A DNA stretch of 64,000 nucleotides from Manis javanica (lineage: Eukaryota > Chordata > Mammalia > Pholidota > Manidae): positions 31,825,759-31,889,758 of the forward strand of contig NC_133168.1 of assembly GCF_040802235.1 (NCBI RefSeq), in the 5' to 3' direction. Both the position numbers and the translations under genes were made by a program. The notes beneath the pieces are model-generated. The model ran no database searches. It was given only the letters and a program-made list of their open reading frames with translations, and was not told the DNA's origin. Every line of letters starts with the position of its first letter. Position 1 is the first letter of the stretch. This document shows, in pieces, positions 25,251-37,545 of this stretch.

Positions 25251-26270
25251 ATTTGGAATAAAAAGAAGTTTGAAATTGGGAAGTTGGCCGCTAGAGTTCA
25301 AAGTTATAGAAATTTCTGCTAATAATGTTGCAGTATACACTTAAAAGAGGATGGCTAAGTAGAACAGAGGTAAAGGTCACAGGGATTAAGTTGGACTGCC
25401 ATCCATACAGATTCGGAATCACTTCCTGTGATGACAGGATTTGGGATGTAGAAAGCCACTGTAAGCAGGTGATAAGTCCTCAGTGAATGTAGGATGTGAT
25501 CCAAAGGTAGGTACTGTAAGAACTATAGAATCATAAATAAAAATTATAGGTGCATGGAGGTACAAGGATATTGGTTATGTAGCATCATCAAAGAACTAGA
25601 AAAATGTTAAACCAATTTCACCCAGATAAACTTTGGAATAAGGTTTCAACTAAAGCAAGAAATTGGAGGGAAAAGTCCATGAAGAGTTCTCTCTTCTTTT
25701 ACTAGATGTGGCTTATAACACCAGGTACTTGGAATCTAGGGTATGCATGTATGTACTTTGTATTTAAATTTCTTATGAATGTAGCAACCATTGAATGTCA
25801 TTTCTCTAATGTACTGTAATCTCACTAGAGGGTAATGATCAAAGCTTATGCATTATTATAAGCCACTTAGAATAATGTAGCAAACTTAGATGATTCATAA
25901 ATATGTCTTACTAAAGAAATAATGTCACTCTTAGTGACTGACTCTTTCAGTGTTAGATCTCAAGTTACTAAAATGAGATAAAGGAACTTTTCATATTTTT
26001 TCTTTTTATAAGGTTTCTTTAGTATTTAAAAAATAAATTAAAATGCATAAAATGCACAAATCTTCAGCGTAAACTTGATGAACCTTGACAAATATATACA
26101 CCTTTGCAACCAATATTGTACTAAGGTCCATGCACACTGGTTCAGAGAGATGCTATGCACATCTTTTCCCAGTTTTGGTTCAGTAATGTCATGTTGGTAA
26201 TTTGTGATAAACCATAGTGAAAGCATTTACAAATATTGTTAATGATAAAAACTCATAGCCACAGAACTAG
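25251..26270. other. Intergenic, nothing firm
   Basis: No gene. The segment 26030-26130 resembles an old mammalian repeat containing 'cttgatgaaccttgacaaat', but I cannot name it with confidence. Confidence 0.45.
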
Positions 26271-26284
26271 AAAAGTGAATAAGC
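26271..26284. repeat. Target-site duplication, left copy (L1-C)
   Basis: AAAAGTGAATAAGC immediately precedes the first L1-C base. An exact copy follows the element at 32168-32181. The A-rich start fits the TTTT/AA preference of the L1 endonuclease. Confidence 0.93.
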
Positions 26285-26893
26285 TGAGAGGATTAAAGAT
26301 GACAGCATGAGAGGAGACAGAGGCTTCTTTCTAAAACTAGATACAATTAGAAAATATAGAGAGAGCAACAGGAAAGAGAATGGTGCCAGACTACATACAC
26401 CTGGAGAAAAGAGCAGACCTCACTGAACGGGGTAACATACCAGAGCTGTGGCTCTGTGGGACCTGAGGACTTCCCCCACCCCAGCTCACCAGCGGGAGGA
26501 AGAGAAACTGAGGTGGGAGGGAGAGGAAGGCTCAGGACTACTGAATACCTAGCTCCGGAGATCTGCACTGGGAGCACAAACCTACATTTCATAGTGCTTT
26601 CATCATACTCTTCTGATTATGGGGTTGGAAAGCTGGACAGGCGGAGTTCCTGGGGAGACTGGGATTCTGGCCACTTGTGGAAAGCAGGGATCCATCCAGC
26701 TGCTCTGGGACAAAAGCTTTTATCTGTGTGCTTGGACCACTGGTTCAGGCAGTGGAGACAGGCACAGCAGCCAGGAAGCGGGAAACAGCTCTTTCCTCAC
26801 CAATACTGCTTCTCTGTGACCCCTGAAATGGCTTCAGGGGCTGAGCAGCTCCAGAATAGAGCTTCTGGATACTAGAGGGTGACATATACAAAT
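26285..26893 (+). promoter_or_regulatory. L1-C 5'UTR / internal promoter region
   Basis: This 609-bp leader starts with TGAGAGGATTAAAGATG and matches the L1-B leader throughout, with small indels. It contains a moderately GC-rich middle part. In a live L1 it would drive sense transcription. Present activity is unknown. Confidence 0.8.
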
Positions 26894-27740
26894 ATGACAC
26901 GCCAAAGGAAACTGGTCCAGAGTAAAATTAATGTATGTCTGGAGAAAGAATTAAATGACATGGATCATATGACTCTTCCTGAAAGGGAGTTCAAAATAAA
27001 AATCATCAGCATGCTACTGGAGGTATGGAAAGACATCCAAGAACACAGGAATGAATTCAGGTCAGAAATCCAATCACTGAAGAGCACGATGGAGGGTATA
27101 AAAAGCAGGCTGGATACGGTGGAGGAGACAATAAATGAAATAGAAACTAGAGAAGAGGAATACAAAGAAGCTGAGGCACAGAGAGAAAAAAGGATCTCTA
27201 AGAGGGAAAGAATATTAAGAGAACTATGTGACCAATCCAAACGGAACAATATTCACATCATAGGGATACCAGAAAAAGAAGAGAAAGAGAAAGGGATAGA
27301 AAGTGTCTTTGAAGAGGTAGTTGCCGAAAACTTCCCCAGTCTGGGGAAGGAGATACTCTCTCAGGCCATGGAGATCCACAGATCTCCCAAAACAAGGGAC
27401 CCAGGGAAGACAACACCAAGACATATAGTAATAAAATTGGCAAAGATCAAGGATAAGGACAGACTATTAAAAGCAGACACAGAAAGAAATAAGATCACAT
27501 ATACAGGAAAGCCCATCAGGCTAACATCAGACTTCTCAGCAGAAAATTTTCAGGCCACAAGGGAGTGGCATGATATATTTAATGCCAAGAAGCAAAAGGG
27601 CCTGGAACCAAGATTATTACCCAGCAAGATTATCATTTAAATTTGAAGGAGGGATTAAACAATTTCAAGATAAGCAACAGCTGAGAGAATTTACCTCCCA
27701 CAAACCATCTCTACAGTCTATTTTGGAGGGACTGCTATAG
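26894..27740 (+). pseudogene. L1-C ORF1: longest surviving L1 frame, C-terminal frameshift
   Basis: This is ORF1p, the trimeric RNA-binding chaperone of the L1 ribonucleoprotein. The ATG at 26894 starts MTRQRKLVQSK and the frame stays open for 248 codons to TAA at 27638-27640. The N-terminal half is a charged coiled coil (about residues 35-115). The RRM begins near residue 116 (RNNIHIIGIPE), and the C-terminal domain follows (TTPRHIVIKLAKIKDKDRLLKA). Near 27615 two bases are missing relative to L1-B, shifting the frame so the last 40 or so native residues are replaced. The ancestral TAG lies at 27738-27740. An in-frame ATG at 26879 is five codons upstream, but the 26894 start matches the other copies. 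Confidence 0.9.
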
Positions 27741-28048
27741 ATGGAAGTGTTCCTAAGGTTGAATAGCTGTAACCAGAGGTAATAAAACCACAGTAAAGAA
27801 AGTAGAACAGCTAATTACTAAGCAAATGCAAAATTAAATTAACTATCCCAAAAGTCAATCAAGGGATAGACAAAAAGTACAGAATATGATATTTAATATA
27901 TAAAGAATGGAGGAGGAAAAAAGGAGGAGAAATAGAAATGAACCTTTAGATTGTGTTTGTAACAGCACATTAAGTGAGTTAAGTTAGACTCTTAGATAGT
28001 AAGGAAAGTAACCTGGAAACTTTGGTAACCATGAATCTAAAGCCTGCA

Positions 28049-31000
28049 ATGACAATAAGTACATACCTATTGATAATCACCCTAAATGTACATGGCCTGA
28101 ATGCACCAATCAAAAGACATAGAGTAACTGAATAGAACAAAAAACAAGACCCATCTATATGCGGCTTACAAAAGACTTACCTCAAACCCAAAGACAAGCA
28201 CAGAATAAAAGTCAAGGGATGGAAAAAGATATTTCACACAAACAACAAGGAGAAAAAAGCAGGTATTGCAGTACTAGTATCAGACAAAATAGACTTCAAA
28301 ACAAAGAAAGTCACAAGAGATAAAGAAGGACATTACATAATGATAAAGGGCTCAGTCCAACAAGAGGATATAACCATTATAAATATATATGCACCCAACA
28401 CAGGAGCACCAGCATATGTGAAACAAATACTAACAGAAACTAAAGGAGGAAACTGAATGCAATGCATTTGTTCTAGGAGACTGCAACACACCACTCACTC
28501 CAAAGGACAGATACACCAGACAGAAAATAAGTAAGGACACAGAGGCACTGAACAACACACTAGAACCTTATAGACATCTATAGAACTCTACACCCAAAAG
28601 CAACAGGATACACATTCTTCTCAAGTGCACATAGAACATTCTCTAGAATAGACCAAATACTAGGCCACAAAAAGAGCCTCAGTAAATTCCAAAAGATTGA
28701 AATCCTACCAACCAACTTTTCGGACCACAAAGGTATAAAACTAGAACTAAATTGTACCAAGAAAGCAAAAAGGCCCACAAACACATGGAGGCTTAACATG
28801 CTCCTAAATAATCAATGGATCAATGACTATCAAGCAATATATGTAAACAAATGACAACAACAACACAAAGCCCCAAATTCTGTGGGATGCAGCAAAAGCA
28901 ATCTTAAGAAGAAAGTATATAGTTATACAGGCATATTTAAAGAAGGAAGAACAAACCCAAATGAATAGTCCAAAGTCACAAATATCGAAATTGGAAAAAG
29001 AAGAACAAATGAGGCCTAAAGTTAGCCGAGGAGGGACATGATAAAGATCAGAGAAGAAATAAATAAAATTTTGAAGAATAAAACAGTAGAAAAAATCAAG
29101 GAAACCAAGAGCTGGTTCTTTGAGAAAATAAACAAATTAGATAAGCCTCTAGCCAAACTTATTAAGAGAAAAGGAGAATCAACACACATCAACAGAATCA
29201 GAATGAGAAAGGAAACATGACGGACTCCACAGAAATACAAAGAATTATTAGAGACAACTATGAAAACCTATATGCTAACAAGCAATTTGTATTGCTAGAA
29301 AAATACAACCTTCCAAGACTAACCAAGGAAGAAGCACAAAATCTAAACAAACCAATTACCAGGAAAGAAATTGAAGCATTAATCAAAAAACTACCAAAGA
29401 ACAAAACCCCTGGGCCAGATGAATTTTCCTCAGAATTTTATTAGACATATAGAGAAGATATAATACACATTCTCTTTAAAGTTTTCCAAAAAATAGAAGA
29501 AGAGAATATACTGCCAAACTCATTCTATGAAGCCAACATCACTCTAATACCAAAACCAGGCAAAGACCCCACCAAAAAAGAAAATTACAGACCAATATCT
29601 CTGATGAACGTTGATGTAAAAATACTCAACAAAATATTGGCAAACAGAATTCAAAAACATATCAAAAGGATCATACACCATGATCAAGTGGGATTCATCC
29701 CAGGGATGCAAGGATGGTACAACATTCGAAAATCCATCAACATCATCCACCACATAAACAAAAAGAAAGACAAAAACCACATGATCATCCCCATAGATGC
29801 TGAATAAGCATTTGACAAAATTCAACATCCATTCATGATAAAAATGCTCAACAAAATGGGTATAAAGGGCAAATACCTCAACATAATAAAGGCCATAGAT
29901 GATAAACCCACAGCCAACATCATACTGAAGAGTGAGAAGCTGAAAGCTTTTCTGCTGTGATTGGGAATAAGACAGGGATTCCTCTCTCCCCACTGTTATT
30001 CAACATAGAACTGGAGGTCCCAGTCATGGAAATTAGACAAAACAAAGAAATACAAGGAATCCAAACTGGCAAAAAGGAAGTTAAACTGTCACTATTTGCA
30101 GGTGACATGATATTGTACATATAAAACCCTAAAGACTCCACTCCAAAACTAGTAGAACTGATACTGGAATACAGCAAAGTTGCAGGATACAAAATTAACA
30201 CACAGAAATCTGTGGCTTTCCTCTACACTAACAATGAACTAATAGAAAGAGAAATCAGGAAAACAATTCCATTCACAATTGCATCAACAAGAATAAAATA
30301 CCTAGGAATAAACCTAACCAAGGAAGTGAAAGACCTATACCCTGAAAACTACAAGACACTCTTAAGAGAAATTAAAGAGGACCCTAGCAAATGGAAACTC
30401 ATCCCATTCTCTTGGCAAGGAAGAATTACTATTGTCAAAAAGGCCATCCTGCTCAAAGCAATACACAGATTTGATGCAATCCCTATCATATTACCAACAG
30501 CATTCTTCAATGAACTGGAACAAATAGTTCAAAAATTCATATGGAAACACCAAAGACCCTGAATGGCCAAAGCAATCCTGAGAAGGAAGAATAAATTGGG
30601 GGGGAGGGATCTCATTCCCCAACTTCAAGCTCTACTACAAAGCCACAGTAATCAAGACAATTTGGTACTGGCACAAGAACAGAGCCACAGACCAGTGGAA
30701 CAGAATAGAGACTCCAAACATTAACCCAAACACATATGGTCAGTTAATATTCAATAAAGGAGCCATGGACATACAATGGGAAAATGACAGTTTCTTCAAC
30801 AGATGGTGCTGGCAAAACTGGACAGCTACATGTAAGAGAATGAAACTGGATCACTGTCTAACCCCATACACAAAAGTAAATTCGAAATGGATCAAAGACC
30901 TGAATGTAAGTCATGAAACCATAAAACTCTTAGAAAAAAAGGCAAAAATCTCATGGACATAAACATGAGTGACTTCTTCATGAACATATCTCCCCAGGGA

Positions 31001-31824
31001 AGGGAAACAAAAGCAAAAATAAACAAGTGGGACTATATCAAGCTGAAAATCTTCTGTAAAGCAAAGAACACCATCAATAGAACAAAAATGTTCTCTACAG
31101 TATGGGAGAATATATTCATAAATGACAGGTCCAATAAAGTGTTGACATCCAAAATATAGAAAGAGCTCATGCACCTCAACAAACAAAAGCAAATAATCTA
31201 ATTTAAAAATGAGCAGAGGAACTGAACAGACAGTTCTCCAAAGAAGAAATTCAGATGGCCAACAGACACATGAAAAGATGCCCTACATCGCTAGTCATCA
31301 GAGAAATGCAAATTAAAACCATAATGAGATATCACCTCACACCAGTAAGGATTGCCACCATCCAAAAGACAAACAACAACAAATGTTGGTGAGGTTGTGG
31401 AGAAAGGGGAATCCTCCTACACTGCTGGTGATAATGTAAATTAGTTCAACCATTGTGGAAAGCAGTATGGAGGTTCCTCAAAATGCTCAAAATATACATA
31501 CCATTTGACCCAGGAATTCGACTTCTAGGAATTTACCCTAAGAATGCAGCACTCCAGTTTGAAAAAGACAGATGCACCCCTATGTTTATCGCAGCACTAT
31601 TTACAATAGCCAAGAAATGGAAGCAACCTAACTGTCCATCAGTAGATGAATGTATAAAGAAGATGTGGTACATATACACAATGGAATATTATTCAGCCAT
31701 TAGAAGAAAACAAATCCTACCATTTGCAACAACATGGATGGAGCTAGAGGGTATTATGCTCAGTGAAATAAGCCATGTGGAGAAAGACAAGTACCAAATG
31801 ATTTCACTCATATGTGGAGTATAA
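28049..31824 (+). pseudogene. L1-C ORF2 (endonuclease-RT) pseudogene
   Basis: ATG at 28049 and TAA at 31822-31824 match the ends of ORF2 in L1-B. The endonuclease frame stops after about 30 codons, where a Trp codon has become TAG. RT pieces are open at 29038-29220, 29217-29444 and 29604-29807. The IDAEKAF box is cut by a TAA just after IDAE (about 29806). The catalytic FADD at 30095-30106 reads FAGD, losing the first aspartate. The thumb-like segment (30212-30562) and the C-terminal segment (31453-31824) remain readable. The gene cannot make active enzyme. Confidence 0.93.
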
Positions 31825-32167
31825 GAACAAAGAAAAACTGTAGGAACAAAGCAGCAGCAGAATCACAGAACCCAATAATGGACTAACAGTTACCAAAGGG
31901 AAATGGACTGGGGAGGATTGGTGGGAAGGGAGGGAGAAGGGCGGGGAAAAAGAAAGGGGGCCTTACAATTAGGATGTATAATGTGGGTGGGGCATAGGGA
32001 GGGATGTGCAACACAGAGAAGACAAGTAGTGATTCTACAGCATCTTACTATGCTGATGGACAGTGACTGTAATGGGGTTTGTGGGGGGGACTTGGTGAAG
32101 GGGGGAGTCTAGTAAACAATGTTCTTCCAGTAATTATAGATTAATGACAACAAAATGAGTTTAATAA

Positions 32168-32181
32168 AAAAGTGAATAAGC
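32168..32181. repeat. Target-site duplication, right copy (L1-C)
   Basis: Exact copy of 26271-26284, directly after the short A-rich tail of L1-C. Confidence 0.93.
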
Positions 32182-32365
32182 CATGCCTACATGTGGAGAG
32201 AACATTCCTTGGCAGAAAGAACAGCCAGTTCAAAGGCCCTTGGGCACTTCATGCTTGGATGTCTGGGGACCAAATGATGCCGGGTGAAACTTACTTAGGT
32301 TTGCACTGTTATGATTGCAGTAAGGCCAAATTTCCAAGCAGAGATGTTATGCAGTCAGTTAATGC
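32182..32365 (-). repeat. Ancient L2/L3-like remnant split by L1-C
   Basis: 'gagagaacattccttggcag' and 'agttcaaaggcccttgggca' resemble a common ancient repeat, probably L2/L3-like, read antisense. L1-C sits at its left edge, so the target was already repeat DNA. Confidence 0.45.
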
Positions 32366-33109
32366 TGGAATATGTGAGTGGTCAGGGGTAGAGACAAACA
32401 GCTCTAGAATCACCTACATGGAAACAAAAGCTATGACATAAGTTATCCATAGTCTTTATTTAATCACTGTTTAAGCTATGGCATCACACCCCTACCCTCT
32501 TTTATGCCCAGTGATACAGAGTTTGTGCCTCCATGGTTCAAATTATCCAGAGAATAACCTTCCTTCTCCCATCACTGTATGAAGCTGTGTCCCGGGGGAC
32601 TAACAACTCCTCAAACAGGTGTTCAGCAAATTCTCTTTTCAGCTCACTTTTTTGAGCCCAGCACTTGCTCTCACCCTCTGGGGGAACTGCAGCCTCCAGT
32701 TCCATTTTGTTGAATGAAGGAGTGAATGGTTAAAGAAAAACAATACATATGATGCAGAAGAGAATCTGATTCTGGAATATGTAGTTTCTTGGATTCCAGG
32801 GTTTCTTGAAGGTCAGATAGAGGAATAAATCACAGAAAACTCTGGGAGGATTTAGAATAGTCTGAAAGGACAGTGGCTGCTAGAGATGGAGACCATTACA
32901 GGACCAAGTTGGGGGTCTCCTGTTGAACGTATGTCCTAGGACTTCAGTTCAGACTCCAGAGTGTATCCTGCACACACTTTGAGATTATACTCAAGGGTCT
33001 ATATGCTTTCTGCCCTTTTTTTCTGTCAATGTGTGGCCAGTGCTAGAAATATATTTATTTGTTTCACCCTTCTCAAATGATACTTCACATCACAAGTAAA
33101 TATGTAAAA
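32366..33109. other. Intergenic, nothing recognised
   Basis: Slightly GC-richer than its neighbours, without a long ORF or a repeat that I can name. Confidence 0.5.
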
Positions 33110-35080
33110 ACTAAAAAAAACCCCAGAAAACTCATAGCCAATTAAGATTAAAAGGGATCATTCTTTATGTGATAGACTGTCTACAAAGAAAAAAAAAAAC
33201 TACAGCATACATTACACTTAATATAAGTTATTGAATGCATTCTCTGAGAAATTAGGAAAGAGACAAAGGTAGTTTATATGAACACTTCCATTCAACATTG
33301 TACTGGAGTTTTTTGCCAGTGCAATAAGAATATGAATATATGTAATATATGATCATATTGTAATATTATTTATATTCTATCTTATTTTCTAGCTATTTTA
33401 TATTTATTTATTGTGGATATTTATATTGTTCCTCTCCATATATATGAATATAGTAAAGTCATGTGATTAATATTAAAAATAAATAAATAAAATGTGTGAA
33501 GACTGAAGAAACAAAATAGCTATTGTTTGTAGTTGGTATGTTTTTGTGCATAGAAACTCAAAAGAATCTAAAAACAAAATACACAAATTAATAAGTGAAT
33601 TCAGTAATATTCTGAGTACAAAGTCAACACGCAAAATTCAATTCTCTCTCTATATATATGTGCCAGCAAAAAAATTATCAAAAAACTACATTTTAAAAAT
33701 GAAAACAATAAAAAAACCACAAAAATCTTGCTTCTAGGAATAAATCTAAAGGAAGATGTATAAGATTTCTACACCGAAAATTGCAACATTATTTTAGTTC
33801 TGAGAGAATTTGTATTAATTTATAGTTTGAGAGAGAATACGTACTGATTGAGAGAAACTAAATAAATAAATGCAAAGATATATCAGGTTCAGAATTCAAA
33901 TACTGTAAGATGTCAAGTCTCTCCAAATTTGCAATCACAATATAGGTGGCCACGACGTGGTGGTACAGCATATGGAATACAGTTAATGACTCTGTAACAG
34001 CTTGCTACCTTGATAGTAACAGCACCAGATGGGGAAAGGATTTAGTAATATGGGTAACTCTTGAACCACTGTGTTGCATATTTGAAATGAACATAAGATT
34101 GTATATCAATGATAGTTTAATTAAAATAAGGAAAAAATTTAATAAAATTTCGGTCAAAATCTCAATAGACATTTGAAAAAATTCACAAAATCCAGAAACC
34201 ATAAAGTATAAGATTCTCAAATTTGACTAGACCAAAAAAAAAAATTACATTCTATTCAGCAATAATAGCATTAAAAAATCAAAATAAAAGAAATCTTCTA
34301 GTGAAAAAGAGGCCCTGAGAATAAATAAAACAAGATGAAGAGCTTAATTTACAAATGGTCGGATAAGGAGTTTATAGATGAAACCTTACACATAATTAAA
34401 TGTAGACTGAATTGACAATAATGCATGATTTTTAGTCATTAGATAGGTATACAAGCATTTAAAAGCACATAGTTCATACTTAGTAATGTTGACAGTTGTT
34501 GGTTTTGTAAGAAAGGCATTTTTATTTACTATTAGTGGAAGTGTGAACTAAGACAACTTTTGAGAAATATCTATCAAAATTAAAAGTGCATGTGTCTTTT
34601 GACCCATAAAATACACTGTTACTAAATCATATTATAAATATGACAAAACTGTTGTTTGAATAACACTGTTTATGACAGAAAAGAAGACCCGAGTGATTGT
34701 AGATGATTGGATAAATTAAAGGTGTAGCCCTGTAATAGAATCCATATAGCTACTAAGGAAATTACTGTACTTATATCTTGATTCCCAAGATACATTCCAT
34801 ATAAAAAAGATGTAGATATCTAGGCATAACATAATCCTTCCTTTTTTAAAATACAAGAAAGCAGTTTTTATATTTAGTTCTATACCTATAAATTCCAGTT
34901 TATGGATTTTTTCCTCAAAAAACGTATTAAAACAAAATCTGTTCATAATGATTACTTTATTTAGAAGGGCCGGGCCTAGACATAAATTATAACAGATTTC
35001 TACTTATTATTTATATATTTCTCTATCTTTTTTTTCTAATCATTTTGCATAGAACTTTTACAACTTTGATTAAATTAATA
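33110..35080 (+). mobile_element. L1-H: old L1M ORF2 and 3'UTR remnant
   Basis: This is a 5'-truncated, heavily eroded old L1. RT palm sequence is visible at about 33280-33330 ('cattcaacattgtactggag', 'ccagtgcaataagaatatg'), with palm and thumb pieces to about 33800. C-terminal ORF2 sequence lies at about 34540-34640 ('atctatcaaaattaaaagtg', 'tcttttgacccataaaa') and further on to 34850. The tail at 34990-35080 resembles old L1M 3'UTRs. A small block (33945-34130) interrupts it. No long frame survives. Confidence 0.7.
33945..34130 (+). mobile_element. Short L1 3'-end insertion inside L1-H
   Basis: About 185 bp that does not belong to ORF2 but reads as the last part of an L1 3'UTR: 'ggtacagcatatggaataca', 'aagattgtatatcaatgata', then 'taattaaaataag'. 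L1-H ORF2-like sequence continues on both sides. The best reading is a severely 5'-truncated L1 insertion. I could not define a target-site duplication. Confidence 0.55.
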
Positions 35081-35119
35081 GAGATTATCTGTATGATCTT
35101 ATTTAAAACCCGTTTTACT

Positions 35120-37545
35120 TTTTTTTTCTTTCTGTTTCTGCTTAAAAAGAGAAATCTTGAATTCCAGTGAAGTATGGTAGGTGCACTTCTTATTTCTGTT
35201 AATACAGCTAAACACCCTTGATGTTGTAAATAAACATAAGCATACTTTGAAGGCAGACTGGCTAGAATATTCAAGAACCAAGAACAGAACCAGTGGTGGA
35301 TCCCATAGGCTTTCTTTTTGTGCCATATAGCAGACTAAGCACTGAGGAAGCAAGCACATGGAAATGCCAACCAGTGGATCAGGCCAAAAAAACTCAGGAA
35401 ATCTTGCTCCCAGTAGTCACAGGACCAGGAAAGGGGTAGTCTAGCAGGACAGAAAACTTAGAAAATTAATCCTCTGCTCCAACAAAACACAAATAAAAGT
35501 TCGCTATATTCCCATATCAGCAATGGCCAAATGGGAAAACTAGGCTTCTACCCTTGCCCTGATTGAAACAAGCCGTATCTCTCTCCCACCAGGCTGATAT
35601 CAGAGATTGTTATCATAAAAGACCAATTGAGGAGGTAGGAGTTTGAATTCCACTACAGAACAATAAGGTGTGTCCAATGGTAGGGTCAATGGAGACCACA
35701 GGGCAGTCTGAACTTCTACCTCTTTCTAGAAGCTACAAGGTACCACACCCTTTCCTGCCTAAACATTATCAGAGAAGGCCAAATAGGAAACAGGGATTTT
35801 CATCACCATGCAGTAGTAATGAGTTCTCCTCTAAGCACAGTGGGAGTGGAGGTCAAGCAGAATGTAATTACTAGGCAACTCCTCCCCCCTTGTAACTACG
35901 GTGGTGTTGGGAGACTCAGTGAGGAGCCTGAACTCCCACTGAGCAGTAAGGAGGCATCCCTCCCCTGCTTGAATTCACCAACAGAGACCAAGGGGAAATT
36001 CAATTCCATCCCCACTTGGAAGTAATAAGGCTGTGTGCTATTCTCTTCCAGTATGGTGTCAGAAATTTAAATATGATACATAAAATGTTCATGACACAAT
36101 GAAAAAGTCACTCATCATACCAAGATTAGGAAAATATCAGCTTGAATGAGAAAAGATAATCAGCAGCTACCAAAACCACGATGGTACAGACATAGGAATC
36201 AACTGACAAAGGTTTTAAAGCAGCTGTCATAAAAAAATGCATCTATGAGCAATTATAAGATACTTGAAACATATGAATGAAGATGAACATCTCAGCAAGA
36301 AAAATGAAGATATAAAAAGAATCAAACATTTTCTAAAAAGAAAAAAAGAAAACTTTGAAATGTAAAACATAAATCTGATGAATGGGCTCAACAGTAGCAC
36401 AGAGTGGACAAAGGAAACAATCAGTGAACTTGATGATGGATCAATAGAAATTATCCAGTCTGAACAAGAAACAGAAAAATAGACTGGAAAAAGTAAGCAG
36501 AGCCTCAGGGACCCATTGGACTACAATCAGAGGTCTAATATCCATGTCATTAGAGCCCCCAGGAGAATAGGATAAAGGGATGGGACTGAAAAAAATATTT
36601 GAAGAAAATAATGACTGAAAATTTCCAAGATTTGGTAAAAGATAAATCTGCAAATTCAAGATGTACAAATCCTAAATAGGATAAAATAAGGAAATCCATG
36701 CCAAACAATATTCATAATCAATTTTAGAAAACTAAAAATAAGGAAAAAGATCTTGAAAGCAGTCTAGAAATAGAAAAATAATTATAATGACAGATTTTTT
36801 CACCATAAGCCATAGAGGCCAGAAGGAAGTGGCACTACGTTTTCGAGTGCTGAAAGAGCTATCAACCCAAAATTCTAGGTCTATCCAGCAAAAATATTCT
36901 TCAGGAAGGAAGAGGAAATCAAGAAATTCTCAAGTGTAGGAAAAAATTAGGAATATCTGTCACCAGCAGAACTGCCCTGCAGGAACAGCTAATGAAAGTT
37001 CTTGAAATAGAAAGGAAACAATAAGAAAAGAATCTCAAGGCATATGAGTGAAAGAATGAAAACTATATTGTAAATATGTAATGCAGATCTATTACAAGAA
37101 TCTTTTAAATATTGGTTTTAGAACCGGAACAAATGTTACATTCTCTTCATTTTTCTTTTTCTTAAAATGGGAATATAAGATCTTATGAATTTTAAAATGT
37201 TTTGAGATAAGATTTTGTAAACTTTAAAGACTACAAAAAGTAATAGTATTAAAATTATTTTCTTTTTAAACATGGTTTGTTCAAAGGTAATATCATGGTA
37301 TCTACTGTGCTGAATTACTTAAGAAGTACTGATTTTTTCAATTTATGTTGAAGTGAATTTAAAAAATTAAGAGGATTGATGGAAAAGATTTAAGAGATAG
37401 GTAGTATGTGATAAATCAAGTATAGTAGAATGTTGATGGTAGAATCTAGGTGCTAGGTATAGGGGTATTTTCTGTAAATTTATTTTAACTTCTCTGTATT
37501 TTTGAAATTTGTTATAAGAAAGTATTGGGAAAATAACCTCCATAA
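35120..37545 (+). mobile_element. HAL1 (half-L1) element
   Basis: The leader (about 35120-36290) aligns with the start of L1-F, an old L1ME-like element. ORF1-like sequence follows at about 36290-37030, including 'gccagaaggaagtggcacta' and 'caaaaatattcttcaggaag'. The element then passes straight to a tail with no endonuclease or RT sequence and ends at 37440-37545 with 'agaatctaggtgctaggtat' and 'tttgaaatttgttataag', typical of this family's 3' end. ORF1 present, ORF2 absent and about 2.4 kb in length is the known HAL1 design, a non-autonomous L1 derivative. An L1ME with ORF2 deleted afterwards is the alternative. Confidence 0.7.

Larger units (their letters stand above)
26285..32167 (+). mobile_element. 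L1-C: full-length LINE-1 with perfect target-site duplication
   Basis: This complete 5.88-kb L1 has a 5'UTR (26285-26893), ORF1 (26894-27740), a 308-bp spacer, ORF2 (28049-31824) and a G-rich 3'UTR (31825-32167) that ends in an AATAAA at 32163-32168. The perfect 14-bp target-site duplication fixes both ends and shows insertion by target-primed reverse transcription. The flanks join into one old L2-like repeat, so that repeat was the landing site. Both ORFs are broken. It is probably among the younger copies here, given the intact duplication and the long ORF1 frame. Confidence 0.97.

Noticed and set aside
26894..27640. L1-C ORF1 as an intact, active ORF1
   Set aside because: A 2-base deletion near 27615 shifts the frame and removes the native C-terminus, and ORF2 of the same element is dead.
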